NCBI GenBank assembly: GCA_030428835.1
Contig: JAUIEP010000012.1
Span: 1-64,000 of the forward strand
Direction of reading: 5' to 3'
Origin: Gammaproteobacteria bacterium
GTDB taxonomy: Bacteria > Pseudomonadota > Gammaproteobacteria > Pseudomonadales > Halieaceae
Length of the DNA stretch: 64,000 nucleotides
Made by a program: the position numbers and the translations under genes. Of the stretch, positions 34,309-45,075 are shown in pieces; position 1 is the first letter of the stretch; each line of letters opens with the position of its first letter. Under the pieces are notes generated by a model that was given only the letters and a program-made list of their open reading frames with translations, was not told the DNA's origin and searched no databases.

Positions 34309-35540
34309 AGGATCAGCGCCACCATGCAGCCCGTCATGCAGGTGGCCAGCAGGCCCGAGAGGATGGAGCGCGGCGCCAGCGCGAGGATGTCCGCGGTGCG
34401 CCCCGGGCAGAGCGCCGTCAGTCCCCCGATCATGATGCCGAGGCTGCCGAAGTTGGCGAAACCGCAGAGGGAATAGGTCAGGATAAGCTCGCTCTTTGCG
34501 CTGAGTACCCCCGGTTCGACGCCCGCGAGGTTCAGGTAGGCCACCAGCTCGTTGATGAACAGCTTGGTCGCCAGCAGTTCCCCCGCGGCGGTGGCTTCGG
34601 CCCACGGGATGCCGGTGAGCCAGGCCAGTGGCGCGAAGACTTTGCCAAAGACTCCGATCAGTGTCAGGGGAGCGCCGCCCGTCGGCACCAGGCCCAGGAC
34701 CAGGTCGACGAGATGCACCAGCGCCACGAACACGATCAGCATGCCGACGATGTTCGCGAGCAGGCGCAGGCCCTCGTTCGTGCCGCTGACGATCGCGTCC
34801 ATGCTGCCCTTGTAGGGCGAACCGGCGGAGAGCGGTTCCTCGCTCGCGCCGCGCGCTGGCGGCACCATCACGGCGGCGAGCAGGATGGCGGCCGGCGCAC
34901 TGATCAGCGACGCGACCAGGATGTGGCTCAGCGCCGTCGGTATCGTGGCGGCGAGTATGCCGGCGTACAGGCCCAGCACGGTGCCCGCCACGGTCGCCAT
35001 GCCGCAGCTCATCAGCATGAACAGCTCGCTGCGCGACATCGTGGCCAGGTGCGGCTTCACGAGCAGCGGCGATTCCACCATGCCGACAAACACGGAAGCC
35101 GCGCTGCCCATGCTGACGGCGCCGGACAGGCCCATGGAACGGCGCAACAGTTTCGCCAGGGCACCGATCACGACGGGTATGACCCGCCAGTGCCAGAGCA
35201 GGGCACTCAACGCGGCGAACACGATGACGATGGGCAGTGCGCGAAACGCCAGCACGAAACTGCTCGCGGCATCGGTCACGGTATAGGGCGCCGGGCCGCC
35301 GCCGAGGAAGCCGAACACCATCGCGGTACCCTTGCCGGTTGCCTCCTCGATAGCGAGCACCAGGCGGTTGATGACGAGCAGGGCATCTTGCAGCAGGGGC
35401 ACTTTCAGCAGCAGTGCGCCGAGGGCCACCTGCGCGATCAGTCCCGTGACGACCAGCCGCAGTGGAAAAGACCGCCGCCGCTCGCTCACGAGCCAGGCGA
35501 TCAGGATGATGACGGGCAGTCCCAGCAGGGCCTGGTTCAT
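34305..35540 (-). CDS. Concentrative nucleoside transporter (NupC/CNT family)
   Basis: 411 aa from ATG 35540; the longer track start adds a charged leader without homology. About ten membrane segments, with the CNT signatures GMVESPLLVKPHL, KLFINELVAYLNL and TYSLCGFANFGSLGIMIGGL. Proton- or sodium-coupled uptake of nucleosides across the inner membrane. Stop codon overlaps the GTG start of the DUF3445 demethylase gene, indicating a two-gene operon. Confidence 0.94.
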   Translation of the reverse strand: MNQALLGLPVIILIAWLVSERRRSFPLRLVVTGLIAQVALGALLLKVPLLQDALLVINRLVLAIEEATGKGTAMVFGFLGGGPAPYTVTDAASSFVLAFRALPIVIVFAALSALLWHWRVIPVVIGALAKLLRRSMGLSGAVSMGSAASVFVGMVESPLLVKPHLATMSRSELFMLMSCGMATVAGTVLGLYAGILAATIPTALSHILVASLISAPAAILLAAVMVPPARGASEEPLSAGSPYKGSMDAIVSGTNEGLRLLANIVGMLIVFVALVHLVDLVLGLVPTGGAPLTLIGVFGKVFAPLAWLTGIPWAEATAAGELLATKLFINELVAYLNLAGVEPGVLSAKSELILTYSLCGFANFGSLGIMIGGLTALCPGRTADILALAPRSILSGLLATCMTGCMVALIL

Positions 35541-35718
35541 GGCGTGTTCTTCCGTGCTTGTTCGCACGACGTTAGATGACGGTCCTGTAAAAGTCCACCG
35601 ACGGGGTCGCAGTTCGAGAGTTTGAATTACTAGCCGCCCGGCTCCTGATTTGCGCTGCGGGTTGTTGCCGCGGCGGCGCTGGTTCATGCTTGCGCGTCTG
35701 AGATCAGGAGGAACGGCC

Positions 35719-36846
35719 ATGCTATCCAGGTTCGACGACTATCCCATTCACCAGACCGCCGACCCGGTTTTCCACACGGCTACCAGCGACCGCTTTCACT
35801 ACGACCGCTACTGGTACAACGCGCATGCGCGGGACGGCAGTTTCTACTTCGGTGTGGCGATGGGACGCTATCCCAACCTGGGCGTACTGGACTGCGCCCT
35901 GAGCCTCGCCATCGGCGGTGAGCAGTTCTGTTTTCACGGCTCGCGCCGGGCGCCCAGTGAACCCACGGACACCACCGTCGGCCCCTTTACACTGGAGATT
36001 CTCGAGCCGATGGGGCGGCACCGCGTCGCCATTGCGCCGAATGATACAGGCATCGAGTGCGAGCTGATCTTCACACCCCGCACGGCGTGCATAGAAGAGG
36101 GCAGGCAGACCCTGCGCAACGAGCGCCACGTGGTGATGGATGCGACGCGCCTGGACCAGTTCGGGTTCTGGTCCGGCTGGATTCGCTACGACGGCAGGGA
36201 ACTCACCGTCGACGGCAGCACGACCTTCGGGCTCAAGGATCGCTCCTGGGGCATACGGCCCGTCGGCGAGGCGTACTCCGGCGGCGCTCCGCTGGCCCAG
36301 TTCCAGGCGGTGCACTTCTGCTGGATGCCGATCCACTGGGAAGACGAGTGCAGCCTGGCGGGCTGGTTCGAAGACGAGTCGGGCCACCAGTGGCACGCCG
36401 ACCAGGGCTTCCTGCCGGTCTACCCGGGCATGGGGGATATCCCGGGCACCGTCGACCCGGCGTCACGCACCTGGCAGGGCGTGGTCGATTACGACTTCGA
36501 CCTGCACCCGGGTACGCGGCGTGCGCGTGCGGCCACCGTGACCATGAACGATCGCAGCGGCGAGAGCATGGTGGTAACCCTGGAGCCCGTGATGGTGCAT
36601 CGCATGAAGGGCCTGGGTTACCAGCACCCCAAATGGGGTCACGGCAAGTTCCTGGGCGAGCTCGTGTTCGAGGGCGAACACTTCAAGGACAGCGACCTCG
36701 ACCCGCTGGCGTTGGAAAACCTGCATATCCAGCAGGTCGTGAAGGCCACCTGCGGTGATCGTGTCGGTCACGGCGTGCTGGAACAGATGCATATCGGCCC
36801 ACACGCGAAGCTCGGCTTTGCCGATTGGTTCGACGGCGCGAAATAG
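35719..36846 (+). CDS. AttH/CrtC-like lipocalin-fold protein, function unknown
   Basis: 375 aa from ATG 35719 with a clear AGGAGGA ribosome-binding site; the 23 upstream codons in the track are not needed. No signal peptide. Beta-rich protein with segments RFHYDRYWYNAHARDGSFYFGVAMG near the start, FGLKDRSWGIRPVGE (W-G-x-R type), CWMPIHWEDECSLAGWFEDESG, and YQHPKWGHGKF near the end. These resemble the hydratase/AttH-like group with paired lipocalin domains (DUF7064/7065-like), often found near steroid or terpenoid genes. The family link is moderate; no reaction can be assigned. Confidence 0.72.
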   Translation: MLSRFDDYPIHQTADPVFHTATSDRFHYDRYWYNAHARDGSFYFGVAMGRYPNLGVLDCALSLAIGGEQFCFHGSRRAPSEPTDTTVGPFTLEILEPMGRHRVAIAPNDTGIECELIFTPRTACIEEGRQTLRNERHVVMDATRLDQFGFWSGWIRYDGRELTVDGSTTFGLKDRSWGIRPVGEAYSGGAPLAQFQAVHFCWMPIHWEDECSLAGWFEDESGHQWHADQGFLPVYPGMGDIPGTVDPASRTWQGVVDYDFDLHPGTRRARAATVTMNDRSGESMVVTLEPVMVHRMKGLGYQHPKWGHGKFLGELVFEGEHFKDSDLDPLALENLHIQQVVKATCGDRVGHGVLEQMHIGPHAKLGFADWFDGAK

Positions 36847-36924
36847 AAAAGTGCCCTCGCGCGACGGCGCGCGTTTCCCTATACTGCCGTCCACACGCGT
36901 GTACTGCTGACGGGAGAAATCGCC

Positions 36925-37827
36925 ATGGCTTCATCATCGCTGGCGCTAAGGCTGCTCAAGTGGCTGTTCATCCTCTTTCTCCTCTGGCTCGCGTTCTCTC
37001 TGTTCATGGCCTGGCGTATAGGCGCCTGGAACCTGATTTTCCCCAATACCGATCACGACACGGTGGCGCCCGCGCTGCCGAGTGACCTGGCGTCACCCGC
37101 GGTCCTCGTGTTCACGAAGACCAATGGCTTCCGCCACAAGGACGGCATCGCCGGTGGCAGCGAAGTGCTCGCCGAACTGATCGGCAAGCGCGGCTGGGGC
37201 CTCTTCCACACCGAAAACGGCGCGGTGTTCAACAGCGAGGATCTCGCGCGCTTCGATGCCGTGGTGTTCCTGAATGCCTCCGGCGACATGCTGGACGGTG
37301 CGCAGGAGAAGGTGTTCGAGCGCTGGATGGAGGAGGGCGGCAGCTGGCTGGGCGTGCACGCCGCGGGTGACGGGTCGCACCTCACCTGGCAGTGGTACCG
37401 CGACAACCTGATCGGGGCGGATTTCACGGCGCACATCATGGGACCGCAATTCCAGTTTGCCAATGTGATTCTCGAGAACCACGGACACCCGGTACTGGCC
37501 GGCGTCCCCGATGTCTGGCAGCACGAGGAGGAGTGGTATTCCTGGGCGAGCAGCCCGCGCCTGGAGGGCTTCACCGTTCTCGCGACCCTGGACGAGGACT
37601 CCTACTCCCCCGTGCAGAACATGTGGTGGAGTGAAACGGATCTCAGTATGGGCGATCACCCGGTGGTGTGGTCCAACTGTGTCGGCGCCGGGCGTTCAGT
37701 CTACGCCGCCATGGGACACAAGGCGGAGGCCTTCCGCCAGCCCCAGGTGAAGCGCATCATCGCGAACGCCCTCGACTGGCTGGTGACCGATGGGGGCACC
37801 TGCGAGGCCGCCGCGCTCGCGGAGTGA
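36925..37827 (+). CDS. ThuA-domain protein with N-terminal membrane anchor
   Basis: 300 aa. One N-terminal membrane helix (WLFILFLLWLAFSLFMAW) anchors the protein facing the periplasm. The rest is a class I glutamine-amidotransferase-like ThuA domain: VLVFTKTNGFRHKDGI, FDAVVFLNASGDMLD, GSWLGVHAAGDGSH, and the late HPVVWSNCVGAGRSVYAAMGH. ThuA proteins are tied to trehalose and other sugar metabolism; the precise role is not known. Lone gene following the AttH-like gene by 78 bp. Confidence 0.9.
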   Translation: MASSSLALRLLKWLFILFLLWLAFSLFMAWRIGAWNLIFPNTDHDTVAPALPSDLASPAVLVFTKTNGFRHKDGIAGGSEVLAELIGKRGWGLFHTENGAVFNSEDLARFDAVVFLNASGDMLDGAQEKVFERWMEEGGSWLGVHAAGDGSHLTWQWYRDNLIGADFTAHIMGPQFQFANVILENHGHPVLAGVPDVWQHEEEWYSWASSPRLEGFTVLATLDEDSYSPVQNMWWSETDLSMGDHPVVWSNCVGAGRSVYAAMGHKAEAFRQPQVKRIIANALDWLVTDGGTCEAAALAE

Positions 37828-37831
37828 CGCG

Positions 37832-39022
37832 CTAGAGTTCTATCACCTGCGTCGTGAGCGGCGCGATCTCTTCTTCCGCCAACTGGAAGCGCCAGAACAT
37901 CACGCCGTACGGCCGGCCCTCCGTGTCGAGCCAGTTCGGCCTGCCCGGGTCCCGGTGCGCCACGATCATCTCGAAATTGCCGTCGGCATCCTGCTGCGTC
38001 TGCAAGCGGTTCAGCGAAATGTTGCGCTCCTCGTAGTTGAGGGTCTGCAGGAAGCGGTTGAACAGCACCACGTTGGCGAAGCGGCACTTCGGGAAGCGAC
38101 CGCGGATCACCAGCGCCTGCTTCGGACCCAGCACCCAGGGCGCCATGGCGTAGACATTGTCGCGGGCGGCGTAGCTGATGTTCGCGTTGGAGTCATCCTG
38201 AACCATGGGCGCAAACGTGTTGGGCACACGGGACACCCATGACGGGCTGTTGCCGTCGTTCATGCTGGTCGTGTTGCCGCGAACGAACTCGGTAACGCGG
38301 CGGATGCCCGCGGCGATATCCGCGTCGGTTGGGGCGGCGCGCGGGGGAATTTTCGCGGTGTTCTGGATGTCGATGGGGATGTGGTGCATGCGATCCCGAT
38401 TGATGCTGTCCTTGCGCTCGTAGTAGTGGCGCGTCGTGAGGCTCACCGCGCCGGCCGGCAACCGCATCCAGTTGCCAGGTACCTTGTCGCGGCTCAGGGT
38501 GATTTCGTAGTCACCATTCTTGTCCGCCTCAAATTCCGTGTCATTCAGAGTGGAGCCGAGGCCCTTGCCCCCGCCCCCGTCGGTGCCGGTGCCGAGTTCC
38601 ACGGTGAAGCTGGTGTACGTGGCGCCCGCGAGATTGCCGCGGATGCGGTAGGTGTGCGAGTCGTCAATCGCCGCGGAGAAGTAGCGCGCGTCCGGGTTGT
38701 CGCCCAGCAGTTTCTTGTGCTGGTTGATGAAGGATACGAAGAACGGTCGCGCCGGGTCGGCCTCGAACCAGGTCTGAAGGCCATGCATGAGCGTGTGCAA
38801 CAGTACGCGGCGAACTTCGGCGAAATCCGCGGGCGTGCGCAGGCGCCATTCGGGCTTGTGGAAGTCCTGTTCCAGTTGGTCAAGCGCCTGTTGCAGTTCC
38901 GCGAGCGCCGCCTCGGCCTCGCTCCTGGTTGCTCCGGGTGGCATTGCGTGTACCGTCGGGCCGAGCAGTGTGGTGGCTGCGCCGCCCAGTACGGCACCTT
39001 TTATCAGTTCCCTGCGTTGCAT
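37832..39022 (-). CDS. DUF1214-type protein with Tat signal
   Basis: 396 aa. Begins MQRRELIKGAVLGGAATTLLGPTVHA, a Tat signal peptide with RRELIK and an AxA-like end. Mature protein has a helical N-terminal part (AEAALAELQQALDQLEQDF) and later the DUF1214-like beta-region: DSHTYRIRGNLAGATYTSFTVELG, GDYEITLSR, GNWMRLPAGAVSLTTRHYYER. Function unknown; family members are often exported in proteobacteria. 16 bp ahead of the SnoaL-like gene on the minus strand in transcript terms is reversed: the SnoaL-like gene (39039-39461) lies upstream, so both are likely one operon. Confidence 0.83.
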   Translation of the reverse strand: MQRRELIKGAVLGGAATTLLGPTVHAMPPGATRSEAEAALAELQQALDQLEQDFHKPEWRLRTPADFAEVRRVLLHTLMHGLQTWFEADPARPFFVSFINQHKKLLGDNPDARYFSAAIDDSHTYRIRGNLAGATYTSFTVELGTGTDGGGGKGLGSTLNDTEFEADKNGDYEITLSRDKVPGNWMRLPAGAVSLTTRHYYERKDSINRDRMHHIPIDIQNTAKIPPRAAPTDADIAAGIRRVTEFVRGNTTSMNDGNSPSWVSRVPNTFAPMVQDDSNANISYAARDNVYAMAPWVLGPKQALVIRGRFPKCRFANVVLFNRFLQTLNYEERNISLNRLQTQQDADGNFEMIVAHRDPGRPNWLDTEGRPYGVMFWRFQLAEEEIAPLTTQVIEL

Positions 39023-39038
39023 GGTGCTCTTCCTTATG

Positions 39039-39461
39039 TCAGTTGGTGGGAGGGCGTTGGCCGCCGCACAGGATGTCGGTGACGCGCTCGGTGTCCATGT
39101 ACTCCTTCAGGCGGACTAACCTGCCTTCCCGGAGGATGAACAGGAAGTGGTACTCGTTGCTGTAGACCTGCCCGGAGGCGTGCAGGCCTTCACTGGTGGC
39201 CTCCACCGCCACCTTGTCGCCCTCCGCCACCATGTCGATGACGGTAAAGGTCAGGCCATCGGGGAAGGCCTCGTAGATGCCACCAGCGGCGGCATTGACC
39301 TGTTCCTTCGTATACACGCCGGAGATCAGCGTGCCGCCCATGGTCTGCAGGCAGCCGTCCTCGGCATAGGCGTCGACGATGAACCCGACGTCGCCCTCGT
39401 TCATCGCCTGGAAGAAGCGTCGCACGAACGCCTTGTTCGATTCCGGGGTGTGTTCGCTCAT
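39039..39461 (-). CDS. SnoaL-like / NTF2-fold small protein
   Basis: 140 aa. SnoaL/NTF2 pattern: KAFVRRFFQAMNEGDVGFIVDAYAEDGCLQTMGG at the start, YEAFPDGLTFTVIDMVAEGDKVAVEATSEG in the middle, NEYHFLFILREGRLVRLKEYMDTERV at the end. Typical of small polyketide-cyclase/ketosteroid-isomerase-like proteins; substrate unknown. It precedes the Tat-exported DUF1214 gene by 16 bp in the same transcript direction. Confidence 0.88.
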   Translation of the reverse strand: MSEHTPESNKAFVRRFFQAMNEGDVGFIVDAYAEDGCLQTMGGTLISGVYTKEQVNAAAGGIYEAFPDGLTFTVIDMVAEGDKVAVEATSEGLHASGQVYSNEYHFLFILREGRLVRLKEYMDTERVTDILCGGQRPPTN

Positions 39462-39568
39462 GGTGGCGGGGGTTCCTTGCTGGTGTCCGACGGGGAATAT
39501 CTTAGCCCGCCGGCAGCGGCACGTTGCGCGCCCGGGAGAAACTCCGGGCGCCGGTTCAACATGCTGGG

Positions 39569-39985
39569 TCAGTAGTCGACCTTCGAGCGCAGTGACTTGA
39601 GCTGGCCGCGGCGCGTCTTGTTGTCCACACGTTTTCTCGCGCTGGCGCGCGTGGGGCGGGTGGCCTTGCGCGGCTTGTCGGTGTGTGCCGCGCGGCGGAT
39701 AAGTTCCGCCAGGCGCTCCATGGCGTCCGCCCGGTTCTTTTCCAGTGTGCGAAAACGCTGCGCCTTGATCACCACGACGCCGTCGCGGCTGACGCGGCGA
39801 TCGGCCTGCTCGAGCAAGCGTTGCTTGATCGGCTCCGGCAGCGACGAGGCGGCCACGTCAAAGCGCAGGTGCACGGCGGATGCCACCTTGTTGACGTTCT
39901 GGCCGCCGGCGCCCTGCGCGCGAATGCCCTGGATCTCAATCTCGCTGAGCGGTAGGCGCAAGTGCTGGTCGACAACAAGGTACAT
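39569..39985 (-). CDS. arfB: Alternative ribosome-rescue factor ArfB (peptidyl-tRNA hydrolase)
   Basis: 138 aa. Contains the release-factor catalytic loop GAGGQNVNK with GGQ, preceded by LPLSEIEIQGIRAQ, and a long basic C-terminal tail (KPRKATRPTRASARKRVDNKTRRGQ) that in characterised ArfB enters the empty mRNA channel. It hydrolyses peptidyl-tRNA on ribosomes stalled without a stop codon. Length and architecture match E. coli YaeJ. Monocistronic by appearance. Confidence 0.95.
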   Translation of the reverse strand: MYLVVDQHLRLPLSEIEIQGIRAQGAGGQNVNKVASAVHLRFDVAASSLPEPIKQRLLEQADRRVSRDGVVVIKAQRFRTLEKNRADAMERLAELIRRAAHTDKPRKATRPTRASARKRVDNKTRRGQLKSLRSKVDY

Positions 39986-40082
39986 GGCGGCGGCGGGCGC
40001 TAGGGGGCGCCGAAGGGAATGTGTGCGGTTGGCAGGATGATGGTCGGCCGGTTCATGGCAGCCAGTCTACCAGAGAGCGTTT

Positions 40083-40655
40083 TCAGAAACCTATATAGCG
40101 GGGTACGCGCTGCTTATACGCGGTGTAGAGATTCCCGTGACTACTCTCGAGGAAGGCCTCCTCCTTGAGAATCATCGCGTGGGTCGCCGCCATGCAGGCC
40201 AGCAGCAGGCCGAGCAGGGCGGCGCTCTGCAGCAGGATACCGTAGGCGGCGAAGCCCACGAGGTAGGCGAGAAAGAACGGGTTGCGGCTGAATCGGTAGA
40301 TGCCGCGTTCGACCAGTTCGGTGCGCGCCTCCTCTATCACCCCGACGCGCCAGGCGTCGCCCATGTCGCGCAGCGCCGCCCGCGCGAGCAACAGGCTGGC
40401 GAGCAACAGTGCGAGGCCGCCGGTGTGGGTGACGCCCGCGGGTAAGGGCGCGTCCCCGCCCGGTGCGGGTGTGAGAAAAGCGATGGCGAGGGCGCTGGCG
40501 ATGAATACGACAAAGAGCGCGATCGCCAGGTTGGCCTCCAGGTTGTTGCCGCGAATGGGGCCGCCGATGCGGCGTTTCAGTCGTATGTTCTTGGCGAAGA
40601 ACATGCTCTGGAAAATACACTGGTGCAGCACGATGATCCACGGCAGCTCGTTCAC
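40083..40655 (-). CDS. Isoprenylcysteine methyltransferase-like membrane protein
   Basis: 190 aa from GTG 40655; the 32 upstream codons of the track show no conservation. Four or so membrane helices (LAIALFVVFIASALAIAFL, GGLALLLASLLLARAAL, FFLAYLVGFAAYGILL, ALLGLLLACMAATHAMIL) and the ICMT/PEMT-like motif YRFSRNPFFLAYL followed by EEAFLESSHGNLYTAYKQRVPRYI. It would use S-adenosylmethionine to methylate a lipid or prenyl-type substrate at the membrane; substrate unknown. Confidence 0.85.
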   Translation of the reverse strand: MNELPWIIVLHQCIFQSMFFAKNIRLKRRIGGPIRGNNLEANLAIALFVVFIASALAIAFLTPAPGGDAPLPAGVTHTGGLALLLASLLLARAALRDMGDAWRVGVIEEARTELVERGIYRFSRNPFFLAYLVGFAAYGILLQSAALLGLLLACMAATHAMILKEEAFLESSHGNLYTAYKQRVPRYIGF

Positions 40656-40900
40656 GGCGCGGCTCCCCGGTGCGATAATTGCTGTGCTGTGCGGCCGGTG
40701 CCGTCGATGTGCCGGCTGCGTGTTGTCCTCACCTGTTGCCTCCCCAAGCATCGGCTGCCTTGAAACTACGCGCTTCCACCCGGCCGGTCAACGCGAGGCC
40801 GCAGTGCCCGGATTATTGAACCAATCATCATGCGAAGGTGTTACCCTCCGGGGCTACACTTGCTACAGTTTGCCGCCTTCTGGTCACCGCGGAGCCTGTT

Positions 40901-42508
40901 ATGCGCCCACTTCTCCTTTTTATTGCGCTGCTGCTTGCACCGTGCCTCGCTCTGGCTGTGGATGACAGGCCCAACATTATCGTCATGGTCGCCGATGACG
41001 TAGGCTGGGCGGATGTCGGCTTTCACGACGGTGAAATCGACACACCCTCGCTGGATCGCCTCGCGCGGGAAGGCGTCGAGCTGTCGCGCTTTTACACCAC
41101 GCCGATCTGTTCACCCACGCGGGCGGCGCTGATGACCGGGCGCGACCCCATGCGCCTCGGGGTTGCCTACGGCGTGATCATGCCGTGGATGAACCACGGC
41201 ATTCACCCGGACGAGCATTTCATGCCGCAGACATTCCTCGCGGCGGGCTACCAGACGGCCATGGTCGGCAAGTGGCACCTGGGTCACGCGCTGCAGGCCT
41301 ATCACCCCAACAACCGGGGTTTTGAACACTTCTTCGGCCACCTGCACACGGAAGTGGGTTACTTCCCGCCGTTCGGCAACCAGGGCGGCAAGGACTTCCA
41401 GGAGAACGGCGTCTCCATCGAGCGCGACGGCTATGAGACCTTTATCCTGGGCGACGAGGTTTCGCGCTACATCCGCGAACGCGACAGGAGCAAGCCGTTC
41501 TTCATCTACATGCCGTTCATTGCGCCGCATACGCCACTCGATGCGCCGCAGGCACTGCAGGACAAGTACAAGGACCTCGCGGATACCCGCGAGAAGGCGC
41601 GCAGCAAGAATACGGACCAGACACGCATGATCGCGAGGCTGATGCTGCGGCCGAGCGCGCGGCCCATGTACGCGGCGGTGGTCGACGGCATGGACCAGGC
41701 CATCGGCAAGGTGCTGGCGACGCTGGACAGCGAGGGGCTGGCGGACAATACCATCGTGCTGTTTTTCAGCGACAACGGCGGGGCCGCCTATGCCAGCGGC
41801 GGCGCCTACAACGCGCCGTTGCGCGGCGGCAAGGGCGAGACATGGGAGGGCGGCATTCGCGTGGTATCCGTCATGCGCTACCCGGACAAGCTCAAGGCGG
41901 GCACCGACATGGGCCAGATCATGACGGCGATGGATGTCTTCCCCACGCTCGCGGCCGCCGCCGGCCTGGCGCTGGGCAACGACTCGTTCGACCTGGACGG
42001 CCGGGACATGTGGCCGGCTATTGCGCGGGGCGCGCGGATACCGCGCGACGACCTCGTATTCTTCGCGTCGGAAACGCCCATCCGCGGTTCCTTCATGCTC
42101 ACCGCGTTCAACGACGAGTGGAAGCTGGTGCAGGAGGTGCAGCAGGGCCTGCTGGCCGCCGACGTCACCAACTACCTGTTCCGTATTAGCGAGGACCCCA
42201 ACGAGTACAACAATCTCGCCGCGGCCCATCCCGAGGTGGTGGAGGAACTGGCGGGTGCGATCCACTACTGGCGCACGCTCTACCCTGTGTCCGGGGTGCG
42301 CAACGAACTGGTCCCGCCCCCCGGCTGGCGCGCGCCCAGGGACTGGGCGACCTACCCGCGTTCGCTGGAAGTAACCCAGGACATCGCGGCCCCGGGTATG
42401 CCACCGCCTTACGCCCTCAAGTCACTGGACTGGCAACACGGCGAGGCGGGCCGCCTGATCTACAACTGCGAGCCCTACGGTTTCATCGGCGGCGGTCTCT
42501 GCAAGTAG
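40901..42508 (+). CDS. Exported sulfatase
   Basis: 535 aa from ATG 40901, where a signal peptide starts (LLLFIALLLAPCLALA). Alkaline-phosphatase-fold sulfatase: metal ligands in NIIVMVADDVGWADVG, the nucleophile motif ICSPTRAALMTGR in which Cys70 would be converted to formylglycine, GKWHLGH, and SDNGGAAYASGG. Type I (Cys) sulfatases need an FGE or anSME maturase, which is not seen in this window. Probably hydrolyses sulfate esters of polysaccharides or aryl compounds in the periplasm. Confidence 0.93.
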   Translation: MRPLLLFIALLLAPCLALAVDDRPNIIVMVADDVGWADVGFHDGEIDTPSLDRLAREGVELSRFYTTPICSPTRAALMTGRDPMRLGVAYGVIMPWMNHGIHPDEHFMPQTFLAAGYQTAMVGKWHLGHALQAYHPNNRGFEHFFGHLHTEVGYFPPFGNQGGKDFQENGVSIERDGYETFILGDEVSRYIRERDRSKPFFIYMPFIAPHTPLDAPQALQDKYKDLADTREKARSKNTDQTRMIARLMLRPSARPMYAAVVDGMDQAIGKVLATLDSEGLADNTIVLFFSDNGGAAYASGGAYNAPLRGGKGETWEGGIRVVSVMRYPDKLKAGTDMGQIMTAMDVFPTLAAAAGLALGNDSFDLDGRDMWPAIARGARIPRDDLVFFASETPIRGSFMLTAFNDEWKLVQEVQQGLLAADVTNYLFRISEDPNEYNNLAAAHPEVVEELAGAIHYWRTLYPVSGVRNELVPPPGWRAPRDWATYPRSLEVTQDIAAPGMPPPYALKSLDWQHGEAGRLIYNCEPYGFIGGGLCK

Positions 42509-42689
42509 CCAGGCGCGGCACATCGCCCTGTCTGCCGAAATCACCCAGGCTGAGCCAGTGGCGCACCCATGCTGCCCCGTGCGGGACCCAACCATCGTCG
42601 CCCCCGCGTAGGCGGTGGTACGGCATCCCGTGGCCTAAAGGCCCCGATTACCGAACTGGCGTTGGATTCTTTAGGCCCACCCAGGCCCC

Positions 42690-42820
42690 GGCCCGCGATA
42701 TCTCTTCGCTCGCTGTCGGCCCCGCTGAAGCGGTGCCCTCGGTCAGTTGCGAGCCCCCTGCGGGGTCTCGCGCCATTCCCTCGGTGCCTCCCTGACGGCT
42801 ACGCGAAGAGATATCCCGGC
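42690..42820. repeat. ~130-bp nested inverted repeat (possible structured RNA or mobile-element remnant)
   Basis: Outer arms gatatctcttcgc (42697-42709) and gcgaagagatatc (42803-42815) are perfectly complementary over 13 bp and partly flanked by complementary ggccc stretches. Inside are a second pair (ggtcag / ctgac) and an inner hairpin gagccccctgcggggtctcg. This nested arrangement is more than chance in one 130-bp segment. Its family is unknown to me. Confidence 0.6.
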
Positions 42821-42925
42821 CCGGGTCCTTCATATCGCGCCAGGACATCACCAGGGTTCTGCGCGAACGTGTGTCAGGCACCGCACATCGAGGCCCACAA
42901 AGTCGGTAGGGTGACGCGTTATTGG

Positions 42926-42962
42926 GAAACTTTTTTCGGGCCTTGCGCCCGTAAAAAGTTTC
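42926..42962. terminator. Bidirectional terminator-like hairpin
   Basis: gaaacttttttcgggc / gcccgtaaaaagtttc form a 16-bp stem with one mismatch and a 5-nt loop (cttgc). The A/T runs at the stem base give a U-tract in both directions. It lies between the ends of two convergent genes (sulfatase, recQ), so it may stop both transcripts, though it is 418 and 186 bp from their stop codons. Confidence 0.55.
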
Positions 42963-43010
42963 ACGATGGCGCGGCGCCCGGGTGCCACTCTCGCGAGCGC
43001 TGAACACCCT

Positions 43011-43142
43011 CGTCCGCTAGGTACTCAACCAACTCTCCGCCCAACGTACCTGTGGAATCCCAGCGTCCGCTAGGTACTCAACCAACTCTCCGCCCAGATT
43101 CTCGCGAGCTCTAAACCCCCACGTCGGCTAAGCACTCCCGCC
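43011..43142. repeat. 33-bp direct repeats with a decayed third copy
   Basis: cgtccgctaggtactcaacc followed by aactctccgccca occurs identically at 43011-43043 and 43064-43096; a third, diverged version (cgtcggctaagcactcccgcc) is at 43122-43142. Copies 1 and 3 are preceded by a related tctcgcgagc-type stretch, so the original unit was probably 53-58 bp. Immediately downstream of the recQ stop. Confidence 0.75.
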
Positions 43143-43147
43143 AGCGC

Positions 43148-44980
<1,833 letters not shown>

Positions 44981-45075
44981 GGCATGCCAGTATACCGGGC
45001 CTTTGCCCGTTCGCATGCCCCTGCGGGTAAATGATAGAATCCGCCGCCATTCACACTTGCAGGGGATTCACGGCC

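Larger units (their letters stand above)
42509..43147. other. Repeat-rich non-coding interval between sulfatase and recQ
   Basis: About 640 bp without a supportable gene, between two converging genes. It holds, in order: near-inverted gtggcctaaag / ctttaggcccac pairs (42630-42680), a large nested inverted repeat (42690-42820), a strong 16-bp hairpin (42926-42962), and two exact 33-bp direct repeats with a decayed third (43011-43142). The three short ORFs reported over it have repeat-derived, low-complexity translations. Confidence 0.7.

Noticed and set aside
42648-43007. 119-aa minus-strand ORF in the recQ-sulfatase gap
   Set aside because: Overlaps the nested inverted repeat and hairpin; the translation is repeat-derived with no homology pattern or ribosome-binding site.
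43011-43096. Possible mini-CRISPR from the 33-bp repeats
   Set aside because: Only two intact repeats with one 20-bp spacer and a decayed third, no cas genes, and no leader.
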